Shown: one piece after another, positions 27,542 through 38,258 of the stretch | Position numbering within the stretch: the first letter of the stretch is position 1 | How the letters are laid out: each line of letters opens with the position of its first letter | Assembly (NCBI GenBank): GCA_033030425.1 | Contig: JAUFSD010000008.1 | Coordinates: 992,001 to 1,056,000 of the forward strand | DNA: 64,000 nucleotides | Origin: Verpa conica | Lineage: Eukaryota > Ascomycota > Pezizomycetes > Pezizales > Morchellaceae | Reading direction: 5' to 3' | The notes under the pieces: model-generated | Seen by the model: only the letters and a program-made list of their open reading frames with translations | The model's database searches: none | What the model was told of the DNA's origin: nothing | Position numbers and translations under genes: made by a program

Positions 27542-28272
27542 TTATTTCTTCGGTGGATACTTCTTAAATAGATAACTACACGAAGTCAGCCTCTAGGCCC
27601 TAAAATACGTATATCGAAATAACAAACCTTGAAAGAAAATAATCTGCCGTCCCAAACGCAGCCGCGAACGCCGCTCCAAGCCCTACAACCTTCAAACTAA
27701 GCTGTCCGGCCTGATGTTTCCTAAAGCCCACAATTCCCAATGCAGCAGAAACCACGGCTACGGTAACGGCATTTGCAAGAACAATTGGATTCTGGAACTG
27801 TGTAGTGATGGATGAGGGCGGGGTAGATTTCTTCGGAGATTTCTTCTGTGCCTTCTTTTCTGCTGCTGCGGCTTCGGCGGCGGCGGCTTCGAGAGCAATA
27901 CGACGAGCTTGGGTCTCTGTTTGGATCTGGCAAGGTTGATTAGGACTATGTATAAGAGCAAGAGATGGAAGACAAACTTCTTTCTCAAAGAAGTCGGAAT
28001 CGACGACAGAGACACCAGAATCGACGTCGATAAGAGATCCGACGGATGATTCGACCGGTATCACTTCATCAACAGGATTTGCACGGCTAGTTCAATCAGC
28101 GTTAATCATAATCATCACTGCCCTCTCTTTGTGGGGGATAACTAACGCCTACAGATGAACTTATACGTTAGCATGTGATTTCAGTGATAAAATAGAATGG
28201 GATTTTTTCCCTCCATACCTCTTCCTCGGATTGCGGGGGGCCACTACCAGCGACTTCAGCCCAGGAGGACAT
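27542..28272 (-). CDS. OM14-type mitochondrial outer membrane protein
   Basis: Predicted 165-residue protein with the layout of fungal OM14 homologues, outer-membrane proteins linked in yeast to ribosome docking and porin/carrier complexes. The N-terminus MSSWAEVAGSGPPQSEEEARANP, the acidic SLIDVDS segment, the Ala/Lys-rich linker and the C-terminal block (NPIVLANAVTVAVVS, GFRKHQAGQLSLKVVG, TADYFLSSYLFKKYPPKK) match the conserved family pattern. Exons: 28272-28219, 28147-28148, 28086-27978, 27926-27628 and 27575-27542. The second exon is just GC, flanked by two well-formed introns of 70 and 60 nt. It is needed to keep frame and to produce the conserved EEARA segment. Two or three hydrophobic helices lie in the C-terminal half. 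Family call is from motif memory. Confidence 0.85.
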
Positions 28273-29844
28273 GATTTCAGTTAAGATACTTGGGATGGTG
28301 ATGGATAGAAGTTCTGTAGGTAGGCAAAATGCTACTGTTCCTGATCGCTATGTAGGAGAATAGGGAAGAAAAACGGGAAACGAAGAGAATCAATAAATAA
28401 TGAGATGGAATTTCCTGTTGAGTGGGGTGGGTTAGCTTGGCTGAGGTTGACGTCACCCCTCTTTAGTGGGCAGTGGGGTTACAAGTTTGACATCCCCGTT
28501 TTATGGGCCGTTATAATTTTGCCATGGCAGTTGCAGCAGTAACCAACTTCGCGCTCATGCGTGTTTGATTTATTACAGGGTACGTATACTTACTCCACCT
28601 TTGTGTATACATACGTATATGACTTTAGTCGCTGTACAAACCCCTTGTACATTTACTCCCCTATCGTGCCTTAATTAGAAAATTTAGGACACGCTTTCTT
28701 CATTTTTAGCCTCTTTGGGGGGGTACCGTTTATATATCGTGATAACAAGCCCTGCATAAAACAAATGTGAGCTGGAAGCAAATGAGTGAGAAGAACTTTC
28801 GCGACGTGTCCCGGAACTCTATTTCTCCCAATTCGCTAGAAATATCAAGTTGCTTGAGCTGATTTACCAGCCCTTGAAGCGAGATTTATAGTGGAAACAT
28901 CACAAGATCCCATAATTGATGAGTTTATGAATATTGATGGTGTTTTGCAATGTGACAGGTTCATTTGTGGGTCTCGCATAGCGATAAGATAGAATAGATA
29001 AGATATGCATGAGATCCGAGACAAGCATAAGTATTCTAGTCCTTTCAACCTGGTATAGCAAAGTAGGCTGAGTCACTGCGCCATTAGCTAGCGCCATTAT
29101 AACTGCTTGGGAGTATAGATCTCTAAATAAACATGTAGTATCCATAGAGCTCCTAAGCTTCTTTATCCATCACGGCATGAGTGGAAGGTTCAGCTTTGTC
29201 TTCTACTACTCTTTCTAGAAAGTTTCTCGAGATATTCATAACTGAATAAGGAATTTGATTTTTTAGGGCCCTATTTGCCGCCCAGCACGCAGCATGCGGT
29301 ACTGTATTCTAGCACACCTGACGATCGAGATCCCAGCTCCTCGGTTCTGACCCCCAGCATCTTAAGGGAGATACCCATGTCTTGCTTCGTAAAATTTAAT
29401 TGGTTACTTACATCCTGAGACATAGGTAATCAAGATAAGTTGTTTACCAATTTGCCTTAACACCTTCTTTGTGCATGATTAAAGGCGCTTCGGAGCAAAT
29501 TTTTGGTTCGCTGTTGATTCTGTGATCGGCTACTTGGTGCTCTGAAGCATGGAGGTGGAGCAGTAACTTGCATGTCGGGTACGAATCTAGTCCGTAAAAC
29601 AACTGCTCAGCCTCACTTCTAAACACGGAAAAAAGCAAGTGCCATGACAAACGGTGGGGCTGAACTTTTCAGAATCTACCAGTAAGGCTCTGAGGGTAAG
29701 CAACACGCGGGGAAGGGGCTTTCTTATAAGGCTCATGAACCCCCGACTTGCTCCTACAGACAAACACTGTGGGGTATTTCCGGATTCCCAGCTTTCCTAG
29801 GGTATTTTTTTTTTGGTTCCCCTTACTTACCATATAGCCAAAAG
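28273..29844. other. Intergenic region between divergent genes
   Basis: This must hold the promoters of the OM14-type gene and the following membrane-protein gene. No supportable coding or RNA feature was seen. The 68- to 81-codon minus-strand frames here lack motifs. Confidence 0.5.
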
Positions 29845-30868
29845 ATGTCGAACTTTCTTAAGCCTTTGAAGGCTGGGACGGGGAAGGGGTCGAATACGGC
29901 TTATGAGAGGGTCGGGGAAGATGAGAAGCCTTTTTTGGTGGATGGGCTAAATCATAATCCGAAGTTGCAGCAGCAAGATATGGTAGGTGAATACGTTTCT
30001 TTTAACCCGAACCTTTTATCGATATAAGATGAGATAGGGCAAGACTAATTGTAGGTTATAGGCGCTGAAGCGAAGAGTCCGTATACTTAAATTTATTTCA
30101 AGGCTTCTTGCTTTCTTGATAAGGTACTTAGGATTCAGAACAAAATTTAATATCAAGCGATAAGCATTCACTAACCCCCAACAGTTTAGCAGTAGTGGGC
30201 ATGATGGGCAACACCTCGTTCAGTTTCTACAGTACCCAAGGACAAAAAAAAGGCCCTGAAGGCACCAGTGCCTGGCCTGTAAGTTCCTCCTTATCACATC
30301 ATCTGTCTGTCCCACTAAAATCCTCTAGGAAGATCCCAAAGTCTGGCCAACTCTCATGATGGTCGGTGTCGCCCTCATGTCCCTCGTCTCAAATGCCGCC
30401 GTCTTAATCTCCTATTGCTGGGGCCACAGCGCCGCAAACAAAGCCGATAAAGTTTCATCCTTCTTCTCCGGCGCTGATATGGCTATCCAGGTCATCTGTT
30501 GGGGTATCTCCGCCGGCCTGTTTAAACAGCAGAACGCGCTGAAGGGTATTAAGGATGACTTGTGGAGTTGGTCTTGCTCAGATGCTGCGGATGAGAGGCA
30601 GCTATTGTTTGAAGGTGTCGTTAATTTTGATTTTCTATGCATTACCAATGTAAGTCCCTACCTATAATTGGGCCCTGTGCAGTGATACTAATCTAGATCC
30701 CAGGGAGTATCATGGTATATGGCTCTCGCGAACACAGCTGCCCAACTGCTAAGTCTTATCTTGTTCATCCTTTCGATTGAGAGAATGAAGAGCAAGCAGA
30801 AGATTAAGAGGGCTGCGGCTGCGGGGGGCGTAGGTACTACGAGTGGCCCTACTGCATATTATGGATAA
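29845..30868 (+). CDS. Multi-pass membrane protein, unknown function
   Basis: Predicted 238-residue protein from exons 29845-29986, 30190-30278, 30329-30649 and 30704-30868. The second exon could start at 30190 or 30193, which changes one residue. The N-terminal 50 residues are polar. Hydrophobic helices follow at VWPTLMMVGVALMSLVSNAAVLISYCWG, MAIQVICWGISAGLF and MALANTAAQLLSLILFILSI, separated by short loops, with a conserved-looking CITNGVSWY stretch made by the last splice. The C-terminus is short, basic then glycine-rich. Topology resembles small fungal plasma-membrane proteins of the MARVEL-like kind, but I do not recognise the family. Confidence 0.75.
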
Positions 30869-33800
30869 GTTTAGCATTTTGGATCTTTCTTTCTTGAGAA
30901 ATTACATGATTAGGGTACATTTTTTATTTCATAGTCTTATATTCTTATTTTCTTATCTTCTCTACCCTTTCTCCTATGTAGGCTGGAGTATTTCTTTTTA
31001 CAAGGACCTATTCCTGGGATATTAGGACCTCCTGAGAAATAAAATCCGAGATTTTTCTCTTAAATGGCTTGACCATAAATATGTACTCTTTTGTCGTACC
31101 TAGATGGTTTCCCATACAATACACATTTTATCTCACCACGTATATTAGTAGGATTGTTACCTTATACTATGTTTTGTGGTCTGGTAATTCTAGGATGAGG
31201 CCATAAAACGATTTTGCGTCTCATTTTAACCAGTGTTTCACTAATGATGTTTCTAGGGCTAACAAAATAATCACTCTCCCCTAGAGATCTCTAATTAAGT
31301 TGAGGACATGTTAGCCTCGATCTATACGGCTGTATTCTCATTAACGGCCTAAGGCTAAAAGAAAAATAGGCTTCATGTATTTGATTAATTCATTCATTGA
31401 TTCACTAAAATTACCTACTACTCCCGAGTGATATTATATGAACTAATAAGCTACTATATGTATGTGAATGAATCAACTAATCGTAAATAACCACGCGCAC
31501 GTTGGTCTATATGTGATAGTTGTTTAATCCATTAGGTGTATGTATTCTGGGTGCAGGAACTAGCTACTTTGTAAATCAAATGACTGTGAGGCGGCTTATC
31601 CTTGGGCTCTGTTAGTAGAAATTTTTTTAAAAAAGGTCTGGCTTGGTCCCCAACACATGAAAAACGCTTAACAGCTCAGCCTCTAAGTATTTCATAACGT
31701 ATCCTTTATCTAGCTCTCTTTTTTATCACCTCAGGTCCACTGAGTTTTTATTGTGGCCCTTCCACGCTTTGTTGACCTAGCAGCTGTCTCAATGCTACCT
31801 CCTATGGCTCATAGTAGCTCCTCAAAGATTTCACTACTCCCTCCGACTTCATTAGCTAAAACTATAATATTTTGTTGCTGTTAGTTCTAACCTTACATTT
31901 CAGCTTGGTATCGTCCCAATAAGTCAACCCCCCCCCCCTTAACCAAGATAATACTTATCATAAACTAACCCAAATAAAACTATTATATATAAAGCATATT
32001 TACACCAGCCTAGAATCAACCTAGCCCCCAGTTAATATTCCTACGGGCTAGTTTCTTTATAAACGTAGTTGAAAGCCGCAAACCCTGCTCTCCAACTAGT
32101 TTCCCGAGTTTGTCTAGTTCATTTGTAGCTTCAGGCGCACCAAGGTGCGATTTCTGTTTTTAGTGCATATCAGTAATTAATTTTCTCAACATCCCCCAGA
32201 AAATAACCTGTCTCACTCCCCCCTACAATCATCTCCGAATTCTCTCCCATAATTCACCCATATTTCATCCAGTGCCTCAACATACTCCCACTCATCTTCA
32301 TCCACCTCATTCCTAACCTCACCCCACACCCACCACCCCGCAACCTCCTCTACCAACATTTCCACCACCTCTTTCCCTCTCCCACCTTCCCCCACCTCTT
32401 CACTAACTCCTCCCCTTTCACCAACTCATCCTTCCCACCGCCCCAAAGTTCGTATTTCTCCCCATAAAATATCCCAAATAATCCCACTCCTCATCTAATG
32501 CTCGCCTCAATACCTGCAATCTCTCCCACAACTCACACGTAATCTAAACCGTAAGCCTCGGTAATTTAGTCGCACTCTGGAGATTCCACCATTTCCAGCA
32601 CGATAGGAAACCGCGGGATACAGTGTGGGGGGACATAAATGTGTTCTAGGAGCGACTTGTATAGGAAAAAATATGTATGGAGGATGGATTTGAGACAGTT
32701 GAAAGTACCGATTGCGTTTTTAATGCGCAGGCACGTTACTGCGGGATTTTAACGAGATTTTAGAAGTCTGTAGAGGAGTCTTATTTTAGGATCAGTAGTG
32801 CTAAGACTCATAGAGTTAGGTGTTTAGTATGGAGGTGGTTTCAGCCAATCGTATGGGATCTGTGAAGGTCATAGGGAACGACTTTGGGAACCAGGCATAA
32901 AGCCTTTTTTTCCCTTCCTTTTTTCGCGCTAGAGTAACTTACTGTGCAACTGAACATGTAGTAACTGCGTCAGCAGCTATGTCGGCAATCTTTTTGGTCT
33001 CTTGGAGGGTGTACTACAATGGGCCATAGCGGTTTCGGAGAAATCTAGTGCGTATCGGGGATCCCATGTTGAGCTATAAAGAAAGAGCATGAATATAAAA
33101 ACGTGAAGAGAGTGTATATATATACGTCGATGTGTTTGATATTTTTTGATACTGCTATTGTATATATATTCTTCTAGCACCTTTGGCAAGTCTGGAGTTG
33201 TTTAGTAAGTTAAAAGGTTTACGCATCCTATTTTCTTTGTAAAGCGATTGCCACTGTGCGGCAGAGGAAATAAAATTTGGGATGGGGGATAGATATAAAG
33301 GATTGGTTTGATTTTTAATTCATCGTGAGGGCATACCGTATTGGAAGAGCTATTCTTTCAGGGGTAGGGTTAAAGATGGATATTTCGATTGTTGTATTTT
33401 TTCTAAAAATAATTATCACCTAGGAACTGAATGAAAAGAAGAAAAGAAGAAAATAGATTGTAGATATGGATTGTCGCTATGCCATGGTCGGGGGTAAAGT
33501 AGAAAGTTTTCTCACGATAGGCTACGTTGTGGTTATTGTGGCTATAAGTACACGTAATACTATTATCTCTAGTCTCTGAAGACTAGACCCACCGCCAGCC
33601 TATTATATAGTGTGTCAATAGGTGATAGTAGTAATTGTTTAGTTACATATAGGTTGTATTTCCTCTAATAGCCTTATTTAGACACGGTGTAACAAGGCGA
33701 TAAAAGAGGGTCCCGGGTGGGATTCAGGGCTACTATCAAATTGGCTTTTATCTTTATACTGTATACCAATGATATGGCTCCTTACCCTATACATCGGAGT

Positions 33801-34327
33801 ATATTTGTGGCTGATGCTCCAAACTACTAGGAAAAGGCGTCTGCCACTAATAGTTTACCAAAAGGCTGCGTGTATATTCACAGCACCTATATCATATTAT
33901 AGACGTCACCAGAGTCTGAAATAACTAACTTTCCGCGCACATATTAGAGGTCTCAAGAGGTCACACTTTTGTCTGTACGAGATAAACTTGTATGTACGGG
34001 CCTTTACTCAGTATCCAACAACCTGCAAGGAACATATCGTACCCCACTTATAATGTAAGTATACCAACCAGCTCAAATAATACTTCTCAATTCCCCTAAT
34101 TACTATTTGTGAGAACTGACGCCTCCTCGAGTGACCTTCTATGCACACGAACCACGTCACATCTCGAGTGATTATCTATGATTCCTCGCGATTCGCAATC
34201 TAGCTGCCGTTCCGGCTTGGCACATGACGTACACGAATCAGACACATCTAAGGTACACAGCCTCCCCTCCAACTATCATAAATCAACCTAATCCCCCCCC
34301 CTGGGTACTCCAAACCCCACCAGCAAA
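30869..34327. other. AT-rich gene-poor stretch
   Basis: Apart from the decayed coding remnant listed separately at about 32.2-32.56 kb, nothing supportable is visible in these 3.5 kb. A C-run occurs at about 31930-31939. Transposon decay is possible but no element ends were found. Confidence 0.5.
32199..32560 (-). pseudogene. Purine-rich decayed coding remnant
   Basis: The minus strand reads as acidic, tryptophan- and tyrosine-rich protein, but only by changing frame. One frame gives WERLQVLRRALDEEWDYLGYF then a stop, a second gives GKDELVKGEELVKRWGK, and a third (32395-32213) gives VDEDEWEYVEALDEIWVNYGREFG. The similar ALDEEWDYLGYF and EALDEIWVNYG blocks suggest an old coding sequence with frameshifts. 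A low-complexity purine-rich tract could mimic this, so confidence is low. I do not recognise the family. Confidence 0.3.
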
Positions 34328-35641
34328 ATGTCGTCCAATTTTGACCTCAATGCCATATTACGCGGTGCTCAGCTCACCATTGTGGGCGGTACGAATGCCC
34401 CTCAGTCTCTAAATTTCTCATGTAACTAACTATGTCCAGCCCTACGCGCACTTCAAAACCCCGACCTCTTCAAAACAGAGCACTACCGTCAAGCAGCCAT
34501 AGCTGTCGGTATTGGTATCGCGATTCGTATTATCGTGGTGGCACCAGTATTCATATTCAAGGTCTTCTTGGCGTTCATGGCATTGTTCGCGGATATGAGT
34601 GGTGCATATCGGGTTCTGTCGTACGTTGAATTTGCAGAGGAGAGTGTATTGCAGATACCATTCTTTTTGATGCAGTTAATGCGGTACATCTCGCCGGCCA
34701 TGGACGACATGTAGGTACACCCCCCAGAATATGTACGGGAAGGAACTAACAAGCATGGTACGGAAGGTTCATGCAATCACTCAAATGGGTCGACGATACC
34801 TACATGAAAAAACACTCCTCTGAAGAACGCAGCACCCTCCGCGAGCTCTACCACCCCCGCCTCTCCTCATGCCCTCGTGTACCCCCTGCCGATGGGAAGA
34901 ACCCAGTAGTAATTTTTCTCCAACGATGGGCTAGACGTGCTGGGATATCCCTCGCCGTGTATATCCTCTCGTTTACACCTGTTGTTGGCCGGTAAACCAC
35001 CCCTTCCCAGACCGAAATCTAAGCCCAACCGCTAATATCCTTTCGTAGCTTCGTCCTTCCTTCTGCTTCCTTCTATACGCTCTCCACAACTCTTGGAACC
35101 CCTCCAGCCGTCGGAATATTCGCAGTTGGCATTTTCCTGCCGCGACGATGGATGGTCATGTTCCTGCAAAGCTACTTTGCCTCTCGAGGACTCATGCGAG
35201 AGTTACTAGAGCCTTATTTCTCAAGGGTGCCCTTCACAAGCGAGCAGAAACGAAGGTGGTTTAGAGAGAGAGAAGGGCTCCTATTTGGGTTCGGGGTCGG
35301 GTTCTACTTCTTGATCAAGGTGCCATGGCTGGGTGTGTTGATATACGGAATTGCCGAGGCTAGCACTGCTGTAAGTTTGGACCGTCGGGAGAGGAGTATC
35401 CGAAAGATAGGTGCTAACAGCTCACCTACAAAAACAGTACCTAATTACAAAGATTACTGAACCAGTACCGGAACTGGTAACCCTCACACCCGAAGCTGTA
35501 GAAAGCCAAGTGATGTGGAAGAATAAACACGAGTTTTTGAATCTCAATTTCGGCACACTAGATAAGCTAAACATCAGGGACTTGAAGGGCCCTAGAACAC
35601 CGGGCGCAAAGGAAGAACCAGGGGTAAAGAGGGAATTTTGA
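34328..35641 (+). CDS. UsgS-like transmembrane protein
   Basis: Predicted 360-residue protein matching the ascomycete transmembrane protein UsgS family. Exons are 34328-34388, 34440-34710, 34767-34991, 35049-35370 and 35438-35641; all phases close. Family hallmarks in order: MSSNFDLNAILRGAQLT at the start, ALQNPDLFKTEHYRQA, QIPFFLMQLMRY, MQSLKWVDDTYMKKH, YILSFTPVVGRFVLPSASFY, IFLPRRWMVMFLQSYFASR, LMRELLEPYFSR, and YGIAEASTAYLITKITEP. Several hydrophobic helices are distributed across exons 2 to 4, and the C-terminal about 60 residues are polar. The molecular function of UsgS is not established. The start is the first ATG in frame and matches the family N-terminus. Confidence 0.9.
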
Positions 35642-37313
35642 ATTTTAGGTTGGGACTACAACTATTGGTAAGGATAGAAAATAAATCGTGACTAAGTGAT
35701 GGAAGGTACTTTGCATTTAATTTACGGACTTTTCTTTTTTGCGGATATGGGATATTTAGTTGTGTATATCACTCTTTCTTTTTATTATCTAGGTAGTTAT
35801 TTAGAAATTGGGTATTTTCTTTACTTTGATATTTTTTTTTGTGATTGCAGCCGTATATAAGGTTAGAGAAAGAAATTATAAGCCTTTTCCTATAGTAAGA
35901 ACTACATGTAGAGTACCACCCCGTGTTCCCAACATGCTCCTGTCACCAACCCCTCCTGTTTTAACAAATCACCCTAACTAGACTGCCAACAAATAGCCTC
36001 TCGTACAAAACACTTCAAGAAACGTAACACTGATACAAATTAATTTGTCTCCACAAACAACCTACCGGTACGTTCACACCCTCACCCCGCAGTAACGTAA
36101 CCCCATGAGATCGCGTGACTACAGGGACCCAACCTCAATACCAGCGCTAGGACACACAGGCAAACGGAATGTTTGCCCCTGTTTAAATGTAATTCCTGAT
36201 TCTAGTTCAGATAGAAAGCTTGTTTCCTATTCAAGTGAAAGCCTTGTCTCCTTCCAAGCGGAATTCCTGCCTCATGCGCAAGCGGAAGATTTGCCGGGCC
36301 AGCGTCGGTCCTAGATGAATACTGGGTTTCTAGCCAGTGGGTAAGTGGTGTTAGATGGTTCAGCTAATACTTTCTTTTTTTACTATAGGTTGATTGCCAA
36401 AACCGCATGTAGTATAGTCATAGGATGAAGAATTCCAAGGTATGCAAAGGAGGACAGCCAGTGTAAATAGGAATAAACGTCTTGGAGTCTATTCAAGTTT
36501 GGCCGGTGCCTGCAGCCCGGAGTACAATACACGTGTACCCCCGCTATAAGAATACTGTAAACTGAGGATTGGGGTGGTGTTACGGAGGGAGTATAGAGAC
36601 CTAATAAAGTGCTTTCCGAGCCTTCTTACTCTCAGTACGTAGTCACTGAGAGTATTCTTGTAAACTGAGAGAGCTAAAGTGCACCGTACAACCCATACCC
36701 TTTGAGCAATAGTCACTCCCACAAATAAAGCCCCTTCTTGTACTACGCGTATATACCTGGTCACGCATATTAGTTACATGTACCTACTTAATCAGGTGCT
36801 ATGGATATTACAGATGTAGCCGGTTAGATCCACGGTAGATCCACTGGCATATGCGCACATGTGCACATGCGCAGGAGAACTCAGGAGTAAGATCTAAACT
36901 GCACGTGTTTCTAATCACATATAGAGTGAAGATGTGGGTCAATTATACTACTGCAGGAAGTCGATCAATTTGTATGGTGCGCAACTGGCCACGCATGCGC
37001 AGTATCTTATCTTGCCCCACCATGCCAAGCGGTGTATTACCCCCCCCCCTCCCCCGTATGTGATTATGATATTCTCTATCAAACACCAGAAACTTATTGC
37101 AAGGTTGGCAAAATTCTGAAAAAAACATAATATTGGTATCGATCTGTAAACTCCACACGCATAAGAAAACCAAAGAGAAGAAAAAAAAACTATAATCTAC
37201 AAGTAAAGATAATAAAGACAAATACCCCCCCAAAGAAGACAAGGAGAAAAGGAAACCAGCCCAAGTCTCCCCCCCACAATTCATTATTTCCGTTCAAGAT
37301 ATACCTAGCTAGA
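35642..37313. other. Intergenic, AT-rich with short palindromes
   Basis: No gene supported. It contains TACATGTA palindromes at 35903-35910 and 36775-36782, the TGCGCA-flanked palindrome listed separately, and a C-rich run near 37040-37055. Short frames show no motifs. Confidence 0.5.
36852..36873. repeat. Nested short palindrome
   Basis: A perfect 12-bp palindrome CATGTGCACATG (36858-36869) is flanked by TGCGCA at 36852-36857 and again at 36868-36873. The sequence is directly readable; the function is unknown. Confidence 0.8.
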
Positions 37314-38258
37314 CTATTCAGTAAGTCCCAATTGTAGCATCAACTCTCTAACCTCTGGGTTCCTCGCTCTCCCCACTGGCGCAACCCCACTTTCATCAAC
37401 CCCACTCCCATCCGCCCCCTTCGCCACCAGCAGCTTCAAAACTGCCGAACTACCACCCCATGCCGCTTTATGCAGCACCTGTTGACCTAGATTATCCCTT
37501 GTTGTGATATCCGCGCCTTTATCCAGTAGTAACCTAACCAAGCTATCATTCGCGCCCTCTGCCGCACACGATAACGCCGTCCTCCCAAGCTCATCACGAG
37601 CCTCAATATCAGCGCCCTGATCCAGCAGCAATAATATCGTCCCATCCCCAGGCCCTGGCAACCGCGCACCGGCACAAGTAGCCCTATGAAGCGGGGTCTT
37701 CCCAATCTCATCCACGGCCATAATGTCCGCGCCAGCGTCAAGAAGAAGCTTAACAATCCCGTCATGACCGCGTCTCGAAGCCCAATGCAGCGCAGTTTCC
37801 TGCGTCGCATCTTGGACTCCTACGTCGGCGCCTGACTCGATGAGTACCCTTACGGTCTCCTCGTGGCCCTGTAGAGCTGCCCAATGGAGCGCTGTGGTGA
37901 GCCCCATAGACTCGATGATGTTGACGTCGATCCCCTTCTCGAGGAGTGTTCGGACGACACCTTCGTGGCCGCTTGCAGCAGCACGGTGTAGTGCTGTCCC
38001 GCGAGAGCCGGATTGAATGTCGATTTCCGTGGCACGTTTGTCGAGGACGAGGCGTACGAGGGGTTCGTGGCCGTAGCGGGCGGCCCAGAGGAGGGCGCAA
38101 ACACCGTTTTTGTCCTCGAGGGCGATCTCTTGGATTGTGGGGTTGAGGAGGGTGTTGAGTCGGCGGGAAGTACGGTGGAGGGAGAGAAGGCATTTCAGAT
38201 GGAGGTTGTGGGCGATTAAGAGGAGGAGCTCGGGGGGGAGGGTGTGGATTGAGGCCAT
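37314..38258 (-). CDS. F-box-like/ankyrin repeat protein
   Basis: Single-exon gene of 314 residues. Residues about 5-40 (LPPELLLLIAHNLHLKCLLSL then SRRLNTLL) form an F-box-like domain, which in other proteins binds Skp1 of SCF ubiquitin ligases. From residue about 50 onward come seven to eight ankyrin repeats with typical TALHxAA...GH..VVRxLLxxGAD units; one (TPLHRATCAGARLPGPGDG) carries a short insertion, and the last is degenerate. The repeats presumably bind substrate proteins for ubiquitylation; substrate unknown. The GC-rich coding sequence is intact, unlike the related ankyrin pseudogene 6 kb downstream. F-box plus ankyrin genes are expanded in some filamentous fungi. Confidence 0.9.
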   Translation of the reverse strand: MASIHTLPPELLLLIAHNLHLKCLLSLHRTSRRLNTLLNPTIQEIALEDKNGVCALLWAARYGHEPLVRLVLDKRATEIDIQSGSRGTALHRAAASGHEGVVRTLLEKGIDVNIIESMGLTTALHWAALQGHEETVRVLIESGADVGVQDATQETALHWASRRGHDGIVKLLLDAGADIMAVDEIGKTPLHRATCAGARLPGPGDGTILLLLDQGADIEARDELGRTALSCAAEGANDSLVRLLLDKGADITTRDNLGQQVLHKAAWGGSSAVLKLLVAKGADGSGVDESGVAPVGRARNPEVRELMLQLGLTE

